Notes: generated from the sequence alone by a model not told the origin. A stretch of 64,000 nt of DNA from Chitinophaga sp. MM2321 (GCF_964033635.1 NZ_OZ035533.1:4092001-4156000); one strand, 5' to 3'. Positions 44,384 through 54,346 are shown, counted from the first letter of the stretch. Program-made: numbers and translations.

Positions 44384-46882
44384 TCAGGTCATCTCCTGGA
44401 AGCTGCGTTCAAAATCCTGTCCGTAGCTTTCCTTATATTCTTTCGCAAATTTAAGGTAGGCATCTTTGGCCAGTCCGTGTTTACGCAACAGGATCAGGCA
44501 CCTGCTTTTATACATCAGGGCTTCTTCATTCAATTTATCGAAAAAGAAAATACAGTTGGCCAGCCGGATAATAAACTCCGGATCACGACCCAGATCGGCA
44601 GCCGACATATACTTCAGCAACTGGTCTATAACGGGACCGGCTATATCAGATTTGATATCGTCCAGCCACTCATACTGTACAGTGCCCAGGAACGCGCCAC
44701 GCCTGATAATACTGAGCAACGCGGTAACCGCTGCCTTATCTGTATCCGGCGTCAATGCCAGGTATTGCTGGTAATCTATGCGGATCGTATCATGCAATAC
44801 CTCCAGTTTCCACCTGCCGGATTCCCTGCCGATATGTACATCACCCACCTTCTGTAAAATAGCTTTCAGTTTTACTACGTTTACTGAAAAATTATTACGC
44901 GCGTCTTTCAGGGATTTATCTCCCCATAATATTTCATATAATTGTTCGGACGGGATTCCCTTACCATCTTTCAATGAAAAGATAAGCAATACCAGGAACA
45001 ACTCTTTTAATAAGGGTGTAAACAATTTTGTGATATCATTTCCGTCTTTATCAAATACTTCAAAAGGGCCGAAAAGGAATATCGCAGACAGCTCCCGGTG
45101 ATCTTCCAGGTCATACGGAAGGTCATGCTCCACGGTTGCTGCCGCCACTTCCACGGGTACTACGGAAACGGGCCTACGGCGATACCTGACTACCAATATC
45201 ACCACTCCGACAAGGCACACTGCCAGGAGCAGATACCCCCAGAACCGTCCGTTGTATGGCACTGCCACAGCGGTAAGTACCAGCTCATTTGGAGGAAAGT
45301 CGATGGTATATACCTGCAAACTTGTAATGCTATCCTTTGAACAAAACTGTGTGGTCGCCACCAGCTTTCTGCTGACCGGACAATAATACAGATCTGCAAA
45401 GGATTTGATGTCGTGGAAGGAATAGGGAATAGAATCCCCCGTAAGCTGATATACCGGCGAATGCAGCGATCCTTTGATCAGCTGCAACGCAGAATTAAAT
45501 TTATCTGTCGGATAAATCAACGCATAAAAATCATCCGTCCCCGGCACCGTAATCAGGCTGTTGGCAAAACAAAACTGCCGCACAGGCTCCTGCAAATGAT
45601 AAATATGTTTGAATGATTTGTCTTTCACACTAAACGCCAGCAACTCATAACTGAATCTCGGGTTGATGGCCTGGTTGCCGGTGCTGCTGCCGTAACCACC
45701 TATGATGTAAGCCGTATCAGCCGCCGCGTTGGTACCCAATGCTGCCATATAACGCGGCATAAATTTATCGCCGGTGGTGGTAACGATCTCCCACTTTCCC
45801 GTAGGAAAATGGTACCGTTGCACGGTGTCCTTATAACGCAGTTGTCCATATCCGCCGAATATATATAAAGATGAATCTGCCGGAGAGATGAACTTATTGG
45901 CATGCCACCATTCTGTCAGCTCTACAGATGAAAAATTTACATCCCATTTACGCGCAGCGGCATCATAGGTACTTACTTTTTGTTCATCAATATAAAAGTT
46001 GCGGAGCTGATGGGCGCCGCCATCATAAACAGATTGATTGCCTGCCGGCAGGATGTGATGCCCCTTCGATAAAGCGGTGCCTTTCAACTGCAAATCACTA
46101 AATGACAACGCATACAATGAATCAGCCGCAGTAATATATAATATCTCCCTGCTTTTGTCGAAAGCCACGCTGGGCGTCCCTGCAATAGAGAGCGACCGTA
46201 CATGCTCCCAGTTCTGATGCCGCGGCTTGATCCACACCGGGTTCTTTACTTTGGCGGTTCTCTTCCCGATCTGATCCTGGCTCTCCGTTCCCTGGCTTTC
46301 AGACAACGGATAATAATATTGCAGCTTGCCGCCGGCTTTGATGCGGATATCACGGATGCTCATGGGGGGAATATCCAGCGTCTGGAATCCTTCATAACTG
46401 TTGGTGCCGAAATAGATCTTGCAGCAGGTGCCTTTGCTGATCTTTGCTTTCCCTTTACAGATGAACTGGTTATTGAGATAAAAGCTGACCTCGTGCTGTC
46501 CTTCATCAAATTTGATCCTGAACTGATTCCATTCTCCGAATAATTTAGTGGTATCTACTTTAAAAACACCCGAAAATGTTTCCCCGATAACAAAATTGAA
46601 ATAACCCGACCGCTGGTTGTATACCAGGTCAATATTCTGATGATCTGTGGTGATCAACCGCATAATATACCCGAAATAGGTTTCGAGATGAGGGGTAAAG
46701 ATCAGGTCAAAAGAGATCTCTGTGCCATCATGCAGGCAAACGGGTTCAGTAGGGGTGAGATTGAGAGAAGTCCTCTTTTCGGGCACTACCTCATGACTGG
46801 AAAACCGTAAACCGTGTGATTGACAAAAACTATTATAGCTGGTAAAAAGAATAAAAAATATACAGAATAAATACTTCCCCAT
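44384..46882 (-). CDS. Membrane-anchored SARP-like regulator with LamG/kelch-type sensor
   Basis: An 832-residue one-component transmembrane regulator. It has a Sec signal (about 1-20), a concanavalin/LamG-like beta domain (about 25-200, HDGTEISFDLIFTP and SFYLNNQFICKGK), kelch-like repeats (about 215-530, SLYIFGGYG and TAYIIGGYG), a transmembrane helix (547-566), then a cytoplasmic winged-helix part (about 598-710, FLFGPFEVFDKDGNDITKLF and EQLYEILWGDK) and a helical BTAD-like C-terminus (about 715-830), the layout of SARP/AfsR DNA-binding proteins. It is divergent from a susC-susD-GH operon, so it probably senses a glycan outside and activates that operon directly. It has no kinase or receiver parts. 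Confidence 0.82.
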   Translation of the reverse strand: MGKYLFCIFFILFTSYNSFCQSHGLRFSSHEVVPEKRTSLNLTPTEPVCLHDGTEISFDLIFTPHLETYFGYIMRLITTDHQNIDLVYNQRSGYFNFVIGETFSGVFKVDTTKLFGEWNQFRIKFDEGQHEVSFYLNNQFICKGKAKISKGTCCKIYFGTNSYEGFQTLDIPPMSIRDIRIKAGGKLQYYYPLSESQGTESQDQIGKRTAKVKNPVWIKPRHQNWEHVRSLSIAGTPSVAFDKSREILYITAADSLYALSFSDLQLKGTALSKGHHILPAGNQSVYDGGAHQLRNFYIDEQKVSTYDAAARKWDVNFSSVELTEWWHANKFISPADSSLYIFGGYGQLRYKDTVQRYHFPTGKWEIVTTTGDKFMPRYMAALGTNAAADTAYIIGGYGSSTGNQAINPRFSYELLAFSVKDKSFKHIYHLQEPVRQFCFANSLITVPGTDDFYALIYPTDKFNSALQLIKGSLHSPVYQLTGDSIPYSFHDIKSFADLYYCPVSRKLVATTQFCSKDSITSLQVYTIDFPPNELVLTAVAVPYNGRFWGYLLLAVCLVGVVILVVRYRRRPVSVVPVEVAAATVEHDLPYDLEDHRELSAIFLFGPFEVFDKDGNDITKLFTPLLKELFLVLLIFSLKDGKGIPSEQLYEILWGDKSLKDARNNFSVNVVKLKAILQKVGDVHIGRESGRWKLEVLHDTIRIDYQQYLALTPDTDKAAVTALLSIIRRGAFLGTVQYEWLDDIKSDIAGPVIDQLLKYMSAADLGRDPEFIIRLANCIFFFDKLNEEALMYKSRCLILLRKHGLAKDAYLKFAKEYKESYGQDFERSFQEMT

Positions 46883-46891
46883 GGTTGACTA

Positions 46892-46899
46892 CAAAACTA
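46892..46899 (-). promoter_or_regulatory. Candidate -7 box of the membrane regulator
   Basis: The minus strand reads TAGTTTTG, a full consensus match, 9 bases before the ATG at 46882. The transcript would have a very short or absent leader. Confidence 0.5.
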
Positions 46900-46984
46900 T
46901 ATACTCCACAAAATAGACATTTTTATCTTTCTATCCACGAATAGCGGTCATTATAAAACATTTGATAATCAGTCAATTGTAAAA

Positions 46985-47013
46985 TTAATGCGAATTAATT
47001 TCGCCGTTAATGC
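46985..47013 (+). promoter_or_regulatory. Heptamer direct repeats, candidate SARP operator
   Basis: TTAATGC occurs at 46985-46991 and 47007-47013, 22 bases start to start, with a partial copy TAATTTC midway (46996-47002). SARP regulators are known to bind heptamer direct repeats spaced 11 or 22 bp. The site lies between the SARP-like regulator and susC. Confidence 0.5.
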
Positions 47014-47112
47014 ATTCGTTAGCCGTTTTATTAGTACCCCTCTCCTTTCTTGCAACCATATTCCACATTATCCGGACCTATTTTTTTATTAACCAAAGTC
47101 AATTTTTCACGT

Positions 47113-50100
47113 ATGAATGATCCACATTTTATGAAGAAGATCTTTCGGCTACTGATGCTGGCCTGCGTCTTCCCTCTCTTCGTTAATGCCCAACAGAAAA
47201 CGATCAGCGGGAGAGTAACAGACGCGAAAGATGGTTCCCCGCTCTATGGTGTAAGCGTATTCGTGCATGACAACACCGGTAAAAGAGCAGGTGTAACCAC
47301 CAACGCCCAGGGTGTATACACCTTCAATGCACCAGCCGGTGCTACTGAAATCTCTTTTTCTTTCGTTGGCATGAAAGACGCCACGGAACCTATTAACGGC
47401 AGAACAACGATCAACGTAAAAATGACTGCCAACGAAGAACTGCTGGGCAGTGTGGTAGTAGTAGGTTATGGTACCAAAAGAAAAGAAACCCTTACCGGCG
47501 CCGTAACAAACATTACCGCTAAAGAGATCCAGACCACCACCAACGTCAGCCTCGCACAAAAACTGCAAGGCAAGGTGGCCGGCTTGCAGATCCGCCAGCT
47601 GGGCGGTGAACCCGGTACTTTCGACAACATGATCAACATCCGCGGCTTCGGTACCCCCCTCTTCGTTATTGATGGTATTGCCCGCGACGGTTCCTCAGAA
47701 TTCCAGCGACTGAATGCAGATGATATCGAAAGCGTATCATTCCTGAAAGATGCATCGGCGGCTATTTACGGTCTTCGTGCAGCCAATGGCGTTATCATCG
47801 TCACGACCAAGAAAGGCACCGCCGGTAAAACTGCGTTCAGCTACAACGGCGTAGTCGGTTTTATGAAACCAACAGACGTACCTCAAATGGCCAACGCAGC
47901 ACAATGGATACAGATGCGCAACGACGCGGCTGTACTGGGCGGCGGTAGTCCCTTTCTCACCAGGGAAGAAATGCAGAAATATATCGATGGCGTGCCCGGT
48001 TATGAAAGTACCGACTGGTACGATGAAGCCATGAAAAAATCGGCCATGCAGCAGCAGCATAACCTGTCTGCTTCCGGTGGTACAGAAAAAACACAATACT
48101 TTGTAAGCCTGGGCTATGTATCAGAAGCCGGTCTGCTTAAATCAGGCGACATGGGCTTCCGCAAATACAACATTCGCTCAAATCTCACCACAGAACTTTC
48201 TAAAAATCTGAAAGCAGAAGTATTCCTCGCCGGCAGATATGATAAAAGAGATCAGCCCGGCGAAAACTTCTTCAACATCTTCAAAGGAACACGTGTTACG
48301 TTGCCTACTGAAAAACCGTATGCCAACAACAACCCGTTGTATCCTGCCGTGGTAACGCCTTCCAATCAAAACCCGCTGACACTGTCCGATAAAAGCATTA
48401 CCGGATATGATGAAAGTATCAACCGCAACTTCCAGTCAGCTATTGCACTGACTTATACCATACCTGCCGTACCGGGGCTTTCCCTCCGCGCCATGGGATC
48501 GTATGATATGAACAGCTATTCCGCAAAAAATGTGTCCAAAGGATATAACCTGTATACTTATGTAGATGACCAGTACATCAAGCAACCGCAAAGAAAAGGC
48601 GCTGCCGCTATTACCAACAACTATGGTAACAATAACCGCGTTACCCTGCAGGGACAAGTGAACTATAACAGGCAGATTGCAGGGAAACATAATGTAGGCG
48701 GCGTATTGGTAGTAGAACAACAACAATACTGGAACCGCAACGCTTTCCTCAAAAGGTATTATGACTTCTACACCAGTGACCAGATCAATGCAGCCGGTAA
48801 AGCCAAACAGGAAAACGACGGCAGCGAACAACAAACCGCCAGTCTCTCTTATGTAGGCAGGTTTAACTACGACTACAACAGCAAATACCTGGTGGAATTT
48901 GCATTCAGACAGGATGGTTCTTACCGCTATAACCCCAATAAAAGATGGGGCTTCTTCCCGGTTGTTTCCGGCGGATGGAGAATTTCAGAAGAGAATTTCA
49001 TCAAACAAAAAGTAAAAGCGATCTCCAACCTCAAGCTGCGCGCATCTTACGGGCTGGTAGGTGAAGATGCCGGTAATCCCTTTCAATACATTGCGGGATA
49101 CTCTACCAGTGGAGGTGGCAGCTATGAATTTGAAAACGGTACCCTCATCAACGGCGCCGCTTCACCCGCCATAGTAAACGAACAACTTACCTGGTTTACA
49201 TCAAAAGTAACAGACATCGGTATAGATGTCGGCCTGTGGAACAATCAATTCAATCTTGAATTCGATGTATACCGCAGAGACAGAAGCGGTTTGCTGGCAA
49301 GACGCAACGTATCGCTGCCAAATACTTTCGGGGGCACGCTGCCGGAAGAAAACCTGAACAGCGACCGGGTACAGGGATTTGACTTTACCATCTCCTACAA
49401 CAACCGTAAACACGACTTCCAATACGGCGTCTCCGCTAACTTCAACTACTCACGTACCATGAACCGCTACGTAGAAAGAGGCCCCTTCACCAACAGCTAT
49501 GATAAATGGCGCAATGGATCGGCCAACCGCTACAATGATGTGGTATGGGGATATACTTACTTAGGCCAGTTCCAGAACGCAGATGAAATAGCCAACTACC
49601 CGATTCAGAATGGTGATCAGGCCAATATCCGCGAACTACCAGGTGATTTTAAATACAAGGATGTGAATAACGATGGCGTGATCGACGACCGGGACCTGCT
49701 GCCTATCTTCACCGGTGGCGTAGGTACCAACGACAATCAGAATCCATCTTCCAAAAATCCCCACATGTATTATGGTCTTACTTTAAACGCTGCCTATAAA
49801 GGATTCGACCTCAACATGCTGTTCCAGGGCTCCGCTATGTACACCGTGCGCTTCAGCGAAGTATATGCGGAGGTACTGGCATTCAGGGGCAATACACCCG
49901 CTTACTTCTTCGACAGATGGCACAAGGAAGATCCTTACGATCCGGCAAGTGAATGGATTGCAGGCAAATGGCCCGCTTCCCGGTTCAATGGTGATGTTGG
50001 AAAGATGTATGCAGAAAGCTCCGTATGGAGAAAAGATGCTTCCTATGTGCGGTTAAAAAGCGTAGAACTGGGCTACACCTTCAACCCGAAATTGTATAAA

Positions 50101-50271
50101 GCGGCAGGCATACAGAAGATAAGGGTATTTGCCAATGCCTACAATGTTTTCACCGTTGCCAATTCGTTTGTTAAACCATTTGATCCGGAAAGGCTGGAAG
50201 GCTTGTTCAATGCAGGGTTTAACTATCCGCTTACAAAGACATACAATTTTGGTGTGAACCTTAACTTCTAA
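47113..50271 (+). CDS. SusC-family TonB-linked outer-membrane protein
   Basis: About 1052 residues from Met at 47113, or 1046 from the Met at 47131, which gives the better signal peptide (MKKIFRLLMLACVFPLFVNA). A frame start at 47050 is less likely. A carboxypeptidase-D-like domain (TISGRVTDAKDGSPLYGVSV) is followed by the SusC signature GSVVVVGYGTKRKETLTGAV, a plug with INIRGFGTPLFVIDGIARDG, and a barrel ending YNFGVNLNF. It has no STN domain, in contrast to the other SusC in this window, so it should not signal through FecR; the divergent membrane regulator is the probable control. Confidence 0.95.
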   Translation: MNDPHFMKKIFRLLMLACVFPLFVNAQQKTISGRVTDAKDGSPLYGVSVFVHDNTGKRAGVTTNAQGVYTFNAPAGATEISFSFVGMKDATEPINGRTTINVKMTANEELLGSVVVVGYGTKRKETLTGAVTNITAKEIQTTTNVSLAQKLQGKVAGLQIRQLGGEPGTFDNMINIRGFGTPLFVIDGIARDGSSEFQRLNADDIESVSFLKDASAAIYGLRAANGVIIVTTKKGTAGKTAFSYNGVVGFMKPTDVPQMANAAQWIQMRNDAAVLGGGSPFLTREEMQKYIDGVPGYESTDWYDEAMKKSAMQQQHNLSASGGTEKTQYFVSLGYVSEAGLLKSGDMGFRKYNIRSNLTTELSKNLKAEVFLAGRYDKRDQPGENFFNIFKGTRVTLPTEKPYANNNPLYPAVVTPSNQNPLTLSDKSITGYDESINRNFQSAIALTYTIPAVPGLSLRAMGSYDMNSYSAKNVSKGYNLYTYVDDQYIKQPQRKGAAAITNNYGNNNRVTLQGQVNYNRQIAGKHNVGGVLVVEQQQYWNRNAFLKRYYDFYTSDQINAAGKAKQENDGSEQQTASLSYVGRFNYDYNSKYLVEFAFRQDGSYRYNPNKRWGFFPVVSGGWRISEENFIKQKVKAISNLKLRASYGLVGEDAGNPFQYIAGYSTSGGGSYEFENGTLINGAASPAIVNEQLTWFTSKVTDIGIDVGLWNNQFNLEFDVYRRDRSGLLARRNVSLPNTFGGTLPEENLNSDRVQGFDFTISYNNRKHDFQYGVSANFNYSRTMNRYVERGPFTNSYDKWRNGSANRYNDVVWGYTYLGQFQNADEIANYPIQNGDQANIRELPGDFKYKDVNNDGVIDDRDLLPIFTGGVGTNDNQNPSSKNPHMYYGLTLNAAYKGFDLNMLFQGSAMYTVRFSEVYAEVLAFRGNTPAYFFDRWHKEDPYDPASEWIAGKWPASRFNGDVGKMYAESSVWRKDASYVRLKSVELGYTFNPKLYKAAGIQKIRVFANAYNVFTVANSFVKPFDPERLEGLFNAGFNYPLTKTYNFGVNLNF

Positions 50272-50283
50272 AAAGACACAGTT

Positions 50284-52188
50284 ATGAAGCTATATAAATG
50301 CAGTATACTATTTCTTGTTACAGGCATGATGCTCTTCGGCTGTAACAGGGTGCTGGACCTGAAGCCTACCGATAAGATCAGGGCGGAAGATCTCTTTGGC
50401 GATCCCGAAGGCACCAAATTATACATGGCAAACCTGTATTACCAGCTGCCGGTAGAAGATTTTGCATTCTTCAGGACCGGTCCCAATGACAATGGTTTCA
50501 ACTATAACGGGCAGGACCCCAACAACGGTGGTTTTGCACCAGCCATGCAAACCGACGAAGCGGTGCACACTGAATTCGGCGACTTTATAGGTGATAACGA
50601 TTTCAGGTGGTGGGAAGCCGGTTATAAACTGATCAGGGATGTTAACCTGTTAACAGATGTGATCCCCACGTTACAGATTTCGGAGGAAGAAAAAAATGCC
50701 CTCACCGGTGAAAGTGCTTTCATCAAAGCATTCGCCTATTTCGGGCTGGCAAAAAGATATGGCGGTGTATCGCTGATCAAAGGCACCCAGAAATACAGCA
50801 GTGATGTAGAATCACTGAAAGTACCCAGGAGCACTGAAAAAGAAACATGGGACTATGTGATGGAACTCTGTGATATTGCTATCAGTAACCTGGGGGCCGA
50901 CAAAGGCCGCCGTGCTTCCAAATGGACCGCTTACGCCCTGAAATCACGTGCAGCACTACACGCAGCTTCTATTGCCAAATTCGGCCCTGCTGCTCCCTTA
51001 TCAGGTGATGCGGTAACACAGAAACTGGTGGGTCTGGATCCTTCCGCAGCAGATGGCTACTATCAGCTCTCTATCGCGGCTTCCGAGGCACTGATCACTC
51101 AGGGTGGTTACTCGCTGTACAAACCAAATCCCGCCAACCCGGAAGAAGCAGCAGAAAATTACCGGCAGCTTTTCCAGGACCCGAATATTGCAAAGGAAGA
51201 AGCCATCATGATCAAAGGCTTTACCTTACCCGGCAATTACCAGGGCCACAACTACGATATCTGGTATCAGCCCGCCCAGGTGGCCAATGGCTGGCCGCAT
51301 CCAGGCAGGATGAATCCCACACTGGACTTTGCAGATGCCTATGAAAGGTATGATAATCCAGGATACAGTGCGCCTATCGTGACCACCGTAGATGGCAACG
51401 TAACTGACTATAACGGTTACAGCCCTACGAAAGATTATATCCGCTTCGATTCACCCAACGATATCTTCAAAGGTAAAGATGCGCGACTATGGGGTACAAC
51501 CGTATTACCATCCACCAACTGGAAAAATATTCCCATCATCATACAGGCGGGATATGTAAAACCGGATGGACAGGCAGTGATCCGCGTGAAGGATGAAATC
51601 ACCATCAGCGGCACCACCTATTACACATACGGCGCCCCCAGCACCACCCAATACTCCGGCTTCGATACCTACGGCGGCAACAACACCCGCACCGGCTTCT
51701 CCTTTAAAAAATTCATGAATCAGAACGCACCGGTTGTTGCAGGATGGAACCAGAGTACCACCGACTTTATAGAATTCCGCTATGCGGAAGTATTGCTGAA
51801 CTACGCAGAAGCTGTAGTGGAAAGCGGTAAAGGCAACGCAGCGGCTGCTGCCAAAGCCCTGAACGATATCCGCAGACGCGCAGGACATACCACCGACATT
51901 CCTTTAACAGCAGCCAATGTACAACGCGAAAGAAGAGTGGAACTGGCCTTCGAAAACAAACGTTTCTGGGACCTCATCCGCAGAAGGGAATATCATACTG
52001 CCTTTAACAACAGGATGCTGCATTCCTTAATGCCGCTACAGGACCTGAGAGCACTGCCCGCCAAAAAATATATTTTCGTACGCGTAAATGTGCCCAATTC
52101 CAATCCTAAAACATTTGAACCAAAAGCTTACTACCGCCCTATCCCCGGCATCGGTGCGAACGGCCTGGTACAAAATCCACAGTATTGA
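50284..52188 (+). CDS. SusD/RagB-family lipoprotein
   Basis: A 634-residue outer-membrane glycan-binding lipoprotein with lipobox LFGC (Cys20), followed by NRVLDLKPTDKIRAEDLFGD. TPR-type helices include ESAFIKAFAYFGLAKRYGGV, and the C-terminus has FIEFRYAEVLLNYAEAVVES and VQRERRVELAFENKRFWDLI. It starts 12 bases after susC. It is longer than the first SusD (533 residues), with extra loops in the middle that may shape a larger glycan site. Confidence 0.95.
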   Translation: MKLYKCSILFLVTGMMLFGCNRVLDLKPTDKIRAEDLFGDPEGTKLYMANLYYQLPVEDFAFFRTGPNDNGFNYNGQDPNNGGFAPAMQTDEAVHTEFGDFIGDNDFRWWEAGYKLIRDVNLLTDVIPTLQISEEEKNALTGESAFIKAFAYFGLAKRYGGVSLIKGTQKYSSDVESLKVPRSTEKETWDYVMELCDIAISNLGADKGRRASKWTAYALKSRAALHAASIAKFGPAAPLSGDAVTQKLVGLDPSAADGYYQLSIAASEALITQGGYSLYKPNPANPEEAAENYRQLFQDPNIAKEEAIMIKGFTLPGNYQGHNYDIWYQPAQVANGWPHPGRMNPTLDFADAYERYDNPGYSAPIVTTVDGNVTDYNGYSPTKDYIRFDSPNDIFKGKDARLWGTTVLPSTNWKNIPIIIQAGYVKPDGQAVIRVKDEITISGTTYYTYGAPSTTQYSGFDTYGGNNTRTGFSFKKFMNQNAPVVAGWNQSTTDFIEFRYAEVLLNYAEAVVESGKGNAAAAAKALNDIRRRAGHTTDIPLTAANVQRERRVELAFENKRFWDLIRRREYHTAFNNRMLHSLMPLQDLRALPAKKYIFVRVNVPNSNPKTFEPKAYYRPIPGIGANGLVQNPQY

Positions 52189-52199
52189 ACCCATTAAAA

Positions 52200-52895
52200 A
52201 TGTTAGTGATGAAAAATAAATTCAGCTATATACTCTTTGCAGCAGCACTGGCAATGACTTCCTGCAAAAAAGATAATTACGACGGGCCTACCGCCGGATT
52301 AAGCGGTAATTTTGTCGATGTCAAAACCAATGAACTCGTAGAACAGGATATCATCCGTGGCACCACTATCGAGATCATTGAACATGGCTACGATCCTGTG
52401 ACACCGCAATACCTCACCGTTAAAACGGATGGTACTTACGATAACAGCCTCCTTTTTGCCAACACGTACACCGTCAATCCGGTGAGGGGCAATTTCATTG
52501 CTACCACGCCGCAGGATGTGGACATCAAAGGACAAACAAAGCTCGACTTTACCGTAACGCCCTACATCCGCCTGAAAGATGTGAGCATCACCAGGAACGG
52601 GGCCAAAGTGGTGGCCACTTTCAAGCTGGAACAAAACGTTCCTAACAACGTCAAAAAAATAGGTTTATACGCCCACCAGGACTCCCGTGTTGGTGAACCC
52701 ATGCGGCAGGAAGCAACAGAACAGCAGCTCAACGCCGTGTCAGATCCCAACCAGGTATACACACTGGAAATAGATCTGCCATCACACACTTCCTCCCTCA
52801 AACCGGGCAACAAATACTACTTCCGCGTAGGCGCCCTTATTGATGTAGGAGAAGCCAAACCGAATTATGCAAAAGCAGTGGTATTGGATATATAA
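52200..52895 (+). CDS. DUF3823 lipoprotein
   Basis: About 231 residues with a lipoprotein signal (FAAALAMTSC). The body, AGLSGNFVDVKTNELVEQDI through a C-terminal fibronectin-like domain ending YAKAVVLDI, fits DUF3823, a family found next to SusC/SusD in Bacteroidota and thought to be a surface glycan-binding protein. The start is at 52200 or 52209; a TTG at 52185 overlapping the SusD stop is less likely. It is part of the susCD-GH operon. Confidence 0.85.
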   Translation: MLVMKNKFSYILFAAALAMTSCKKDNYDGPTAGLSGNFVDVKTNELVEQDIIRGTTIEIIEHGYDPVTPQYLTVKTDGTYDNSLLFANTYTVNPVRGNFIATTPQDVDIKGQTKLDFTVTPYIRLKDVSITRNGAKVVATFKLEQNVPNNVKKIGLYAHQDSRVGEPMRQEATEQQLNAVSDPNQVYTLEIDLPSHTSSLKPGNKYYFRVGALIDVGEAKPNYAKAVVLDI

Positions 52896-52902
52896 CCCAA
52901 AC

Positions 52903-52953
52903 GGATAAACGTTGATGGCGGAGAATATTCCATCATCAACGTTTATCCTTCTT
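52903..52953 (+). terminator. Hairpin between the DUF3823 and glycoside hydrolase genes
   Basis: A perfect 15-bp stem, GGATAAACGTTGATG (52903-52917) with CATCAACGTTTATCC (52934-52948), is followed by TTCTTT. It lies inside the probable operon and may attenuate or process the transcript before the hydrolase gene. Confidence 0.65.
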
Positions 52954-52971
52954 TAAACAAAAATCATTTCC

Positions 52972-54300
52972 ATGAAGCAGATAAGCCTGTCACTGTTATT
53001 ATCCTTTTTCTTCATCAGTGTATGTTGTTCCAGTAAAAAAACGGGTACAGATGCACCGCCGCCGGGGCCGCCGGTGGCCGTAAAAGACACCGTGTATGAT
53101 GAAACCGGTTGCCAGTACACTTCTTATAACAAACTCGTTATGGCTGGCTACCAGGGCTGGTTTGCTGCCGACGGCGATGACTCGCAACGTGGCTGGTATC
53201 ATTACCGGAACGGCCGCTGTGGTGGTTTCTTTCCCGGATGCGCCGCGGTGGATTTCTGGCCCGACATGACCGAATATACAAAGCAATATAAATCACCCTT
53301 CAAATTTGCGGATGGTTCGGATGCTTTTCTCTATAGTCCCTACGATGAAGAAACCGTAGACCTTCACTTTAAATGGATGAAAGATTATGGTATTGATGGT
53401 GTATTCATGCAACGGTTTGTTGGTGAAATAAAAAACACCAACCCTTCCGGCAAAAGACATTTTAATAAAGTGCTGGAAAATGCATTGAAGGCGGCAAAAA
53501 AATACAACCGCGCTATCTGTATCATGTATGACCTCAGCGGCTGTAGCAGTGATGATGTAGCCTACCTGGAACAGGACTGGAATGAACTGCAATCGTTGTT
53601 CTCTCTCTTTGATAACAAGCAACATCCAACTTATGTAAGGCATAACGGTAAACCGCTGTTATCCATATGGGGCGTTGGTTTCAACGACAACAGGAAATAT
53701 ACCATTGCAGATGTGGACAAGCTGGTGGGAAAACTGAAAGGCGCTAACAACCGTGTATCTGTTATGCTGGGCGTGCCTTATTACTGGCGTACCCTCAACA
53801 ATGATACGGAGAACTCCACCCTCCTGCATACCCTCGTCAAAAAATCGGATATCATTATGCCCTGGGCAGTGGGCCGTTATAACATGGATAGCTACAACAA
53901 TGTAGCCATCGGACTGGCTGCCGATATACAGTGGTGCAAGAGTAATAAAGTGGATTATGTACCGCTGGTATTTCCTGGTTTCAGCTGGGGAAATCTGCAA
54001 GATGGAAAAGCAGACTACAACGCTATCCCACGGCTCAAAGGTGACTTCTTATGGAAACAGGTGGCCGGTGCAAAACAGGCGGGCGCACAAACATTGTACG
54101 TAGCAATGTTCGATGAAATTGATGAAGGAACGGCCATTTATAAATGTGCGAAAGAAGCCAATCTTCCGGTAAATGGCGACCATAAATTTGTGGGTATTGA
54201 AAATGAGCTGGACTCCGATTATTATCTATGGCTTACCGGGCAGGCAGCTAAATGGTTTCATGGTGAAAGCAATTTGAATGCAACGAAGCCGGTACGTTAA
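52972..54300 (+). CDS. Glycoside hydrolase family 71/99-like lipoprotein
   Basis: A 442-residue protein with a lipoprotein-like signal (ISVCCSS, Cys18 or 19). The barrel begins VMAGYQGWFAADGDDSQRGW and contains VDLHFKWMKDYGIDGVFMQR and VPLVFPGFSWGN; MFDEIDEGTA (379-388) aligns with the catalytic E-x-x-E segment of GH99, with Glu382 and Glu385. GH99 enzymes are endo-acting alpha-mannosidases or mannanases, and GH71 enzymes are alpha-1,3-glucanases. With SusC/SusD it suggests a locus for an alpha-mannan or alpha-glucan. It is the only hydrolase in the locus, so other enzymes must be elsewhere or the target is simple. Confidence 0.85.
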   Translation: MKQISLSLLLSFFFISVCCSSKKTGTDAPPPGPPVAVKDTVYDETGCQYTSYNKLVMAGYQGWFAADGDDSQRGWYHYRNGRCGGFFPGCAAVDFWPDMTEYTKQYKSPFKFADGSDAFLYSPYDEETVDLHFKWMKDYGIDGVFMQRFVGEIKNTNPSGKRHFNKVLENALKAAKKYNRAICIMYDLSGCSSDDVAYLEQDWNELQSLFSLFDNKQHPTYVRHNGKPLLSIWGVGFNDNRKYTIADVDKLVGKLKGANNRVSVMLGVPYYWRTLNNDTENSTLLHTLVKKSDIIMPWAVGRYNMDSYNNVAIGLAADIQWCKSNKVDYVPLVFPGFSWGNLQDGKADYNAIPRLKGDFLWKQVAGAKQAGAQTLYVAMFDEIDEGTAIYKCAKEANLPVNGDHKFVGIENELDSDYYLWLTGQAAKWFHGESNLNATKPVR

Positions 54301-54324
54301 TAAGATACCCAACGACGTATCATA

Positions 54325-54346
54325 CCCCTGGGTGTTAACCCGGGGG
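54325..54346. terminator. Convergent hairpin terminator
   Basis: CCCCTGGGT (54325-54333) pairs with ACCCGGGGG (54338-54346) with one G-T pair. It lies between the hydrolase stop and the stop of a minus-strand gene and is followed by GTTATTT on the plus strand. Confidence 0.7.
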
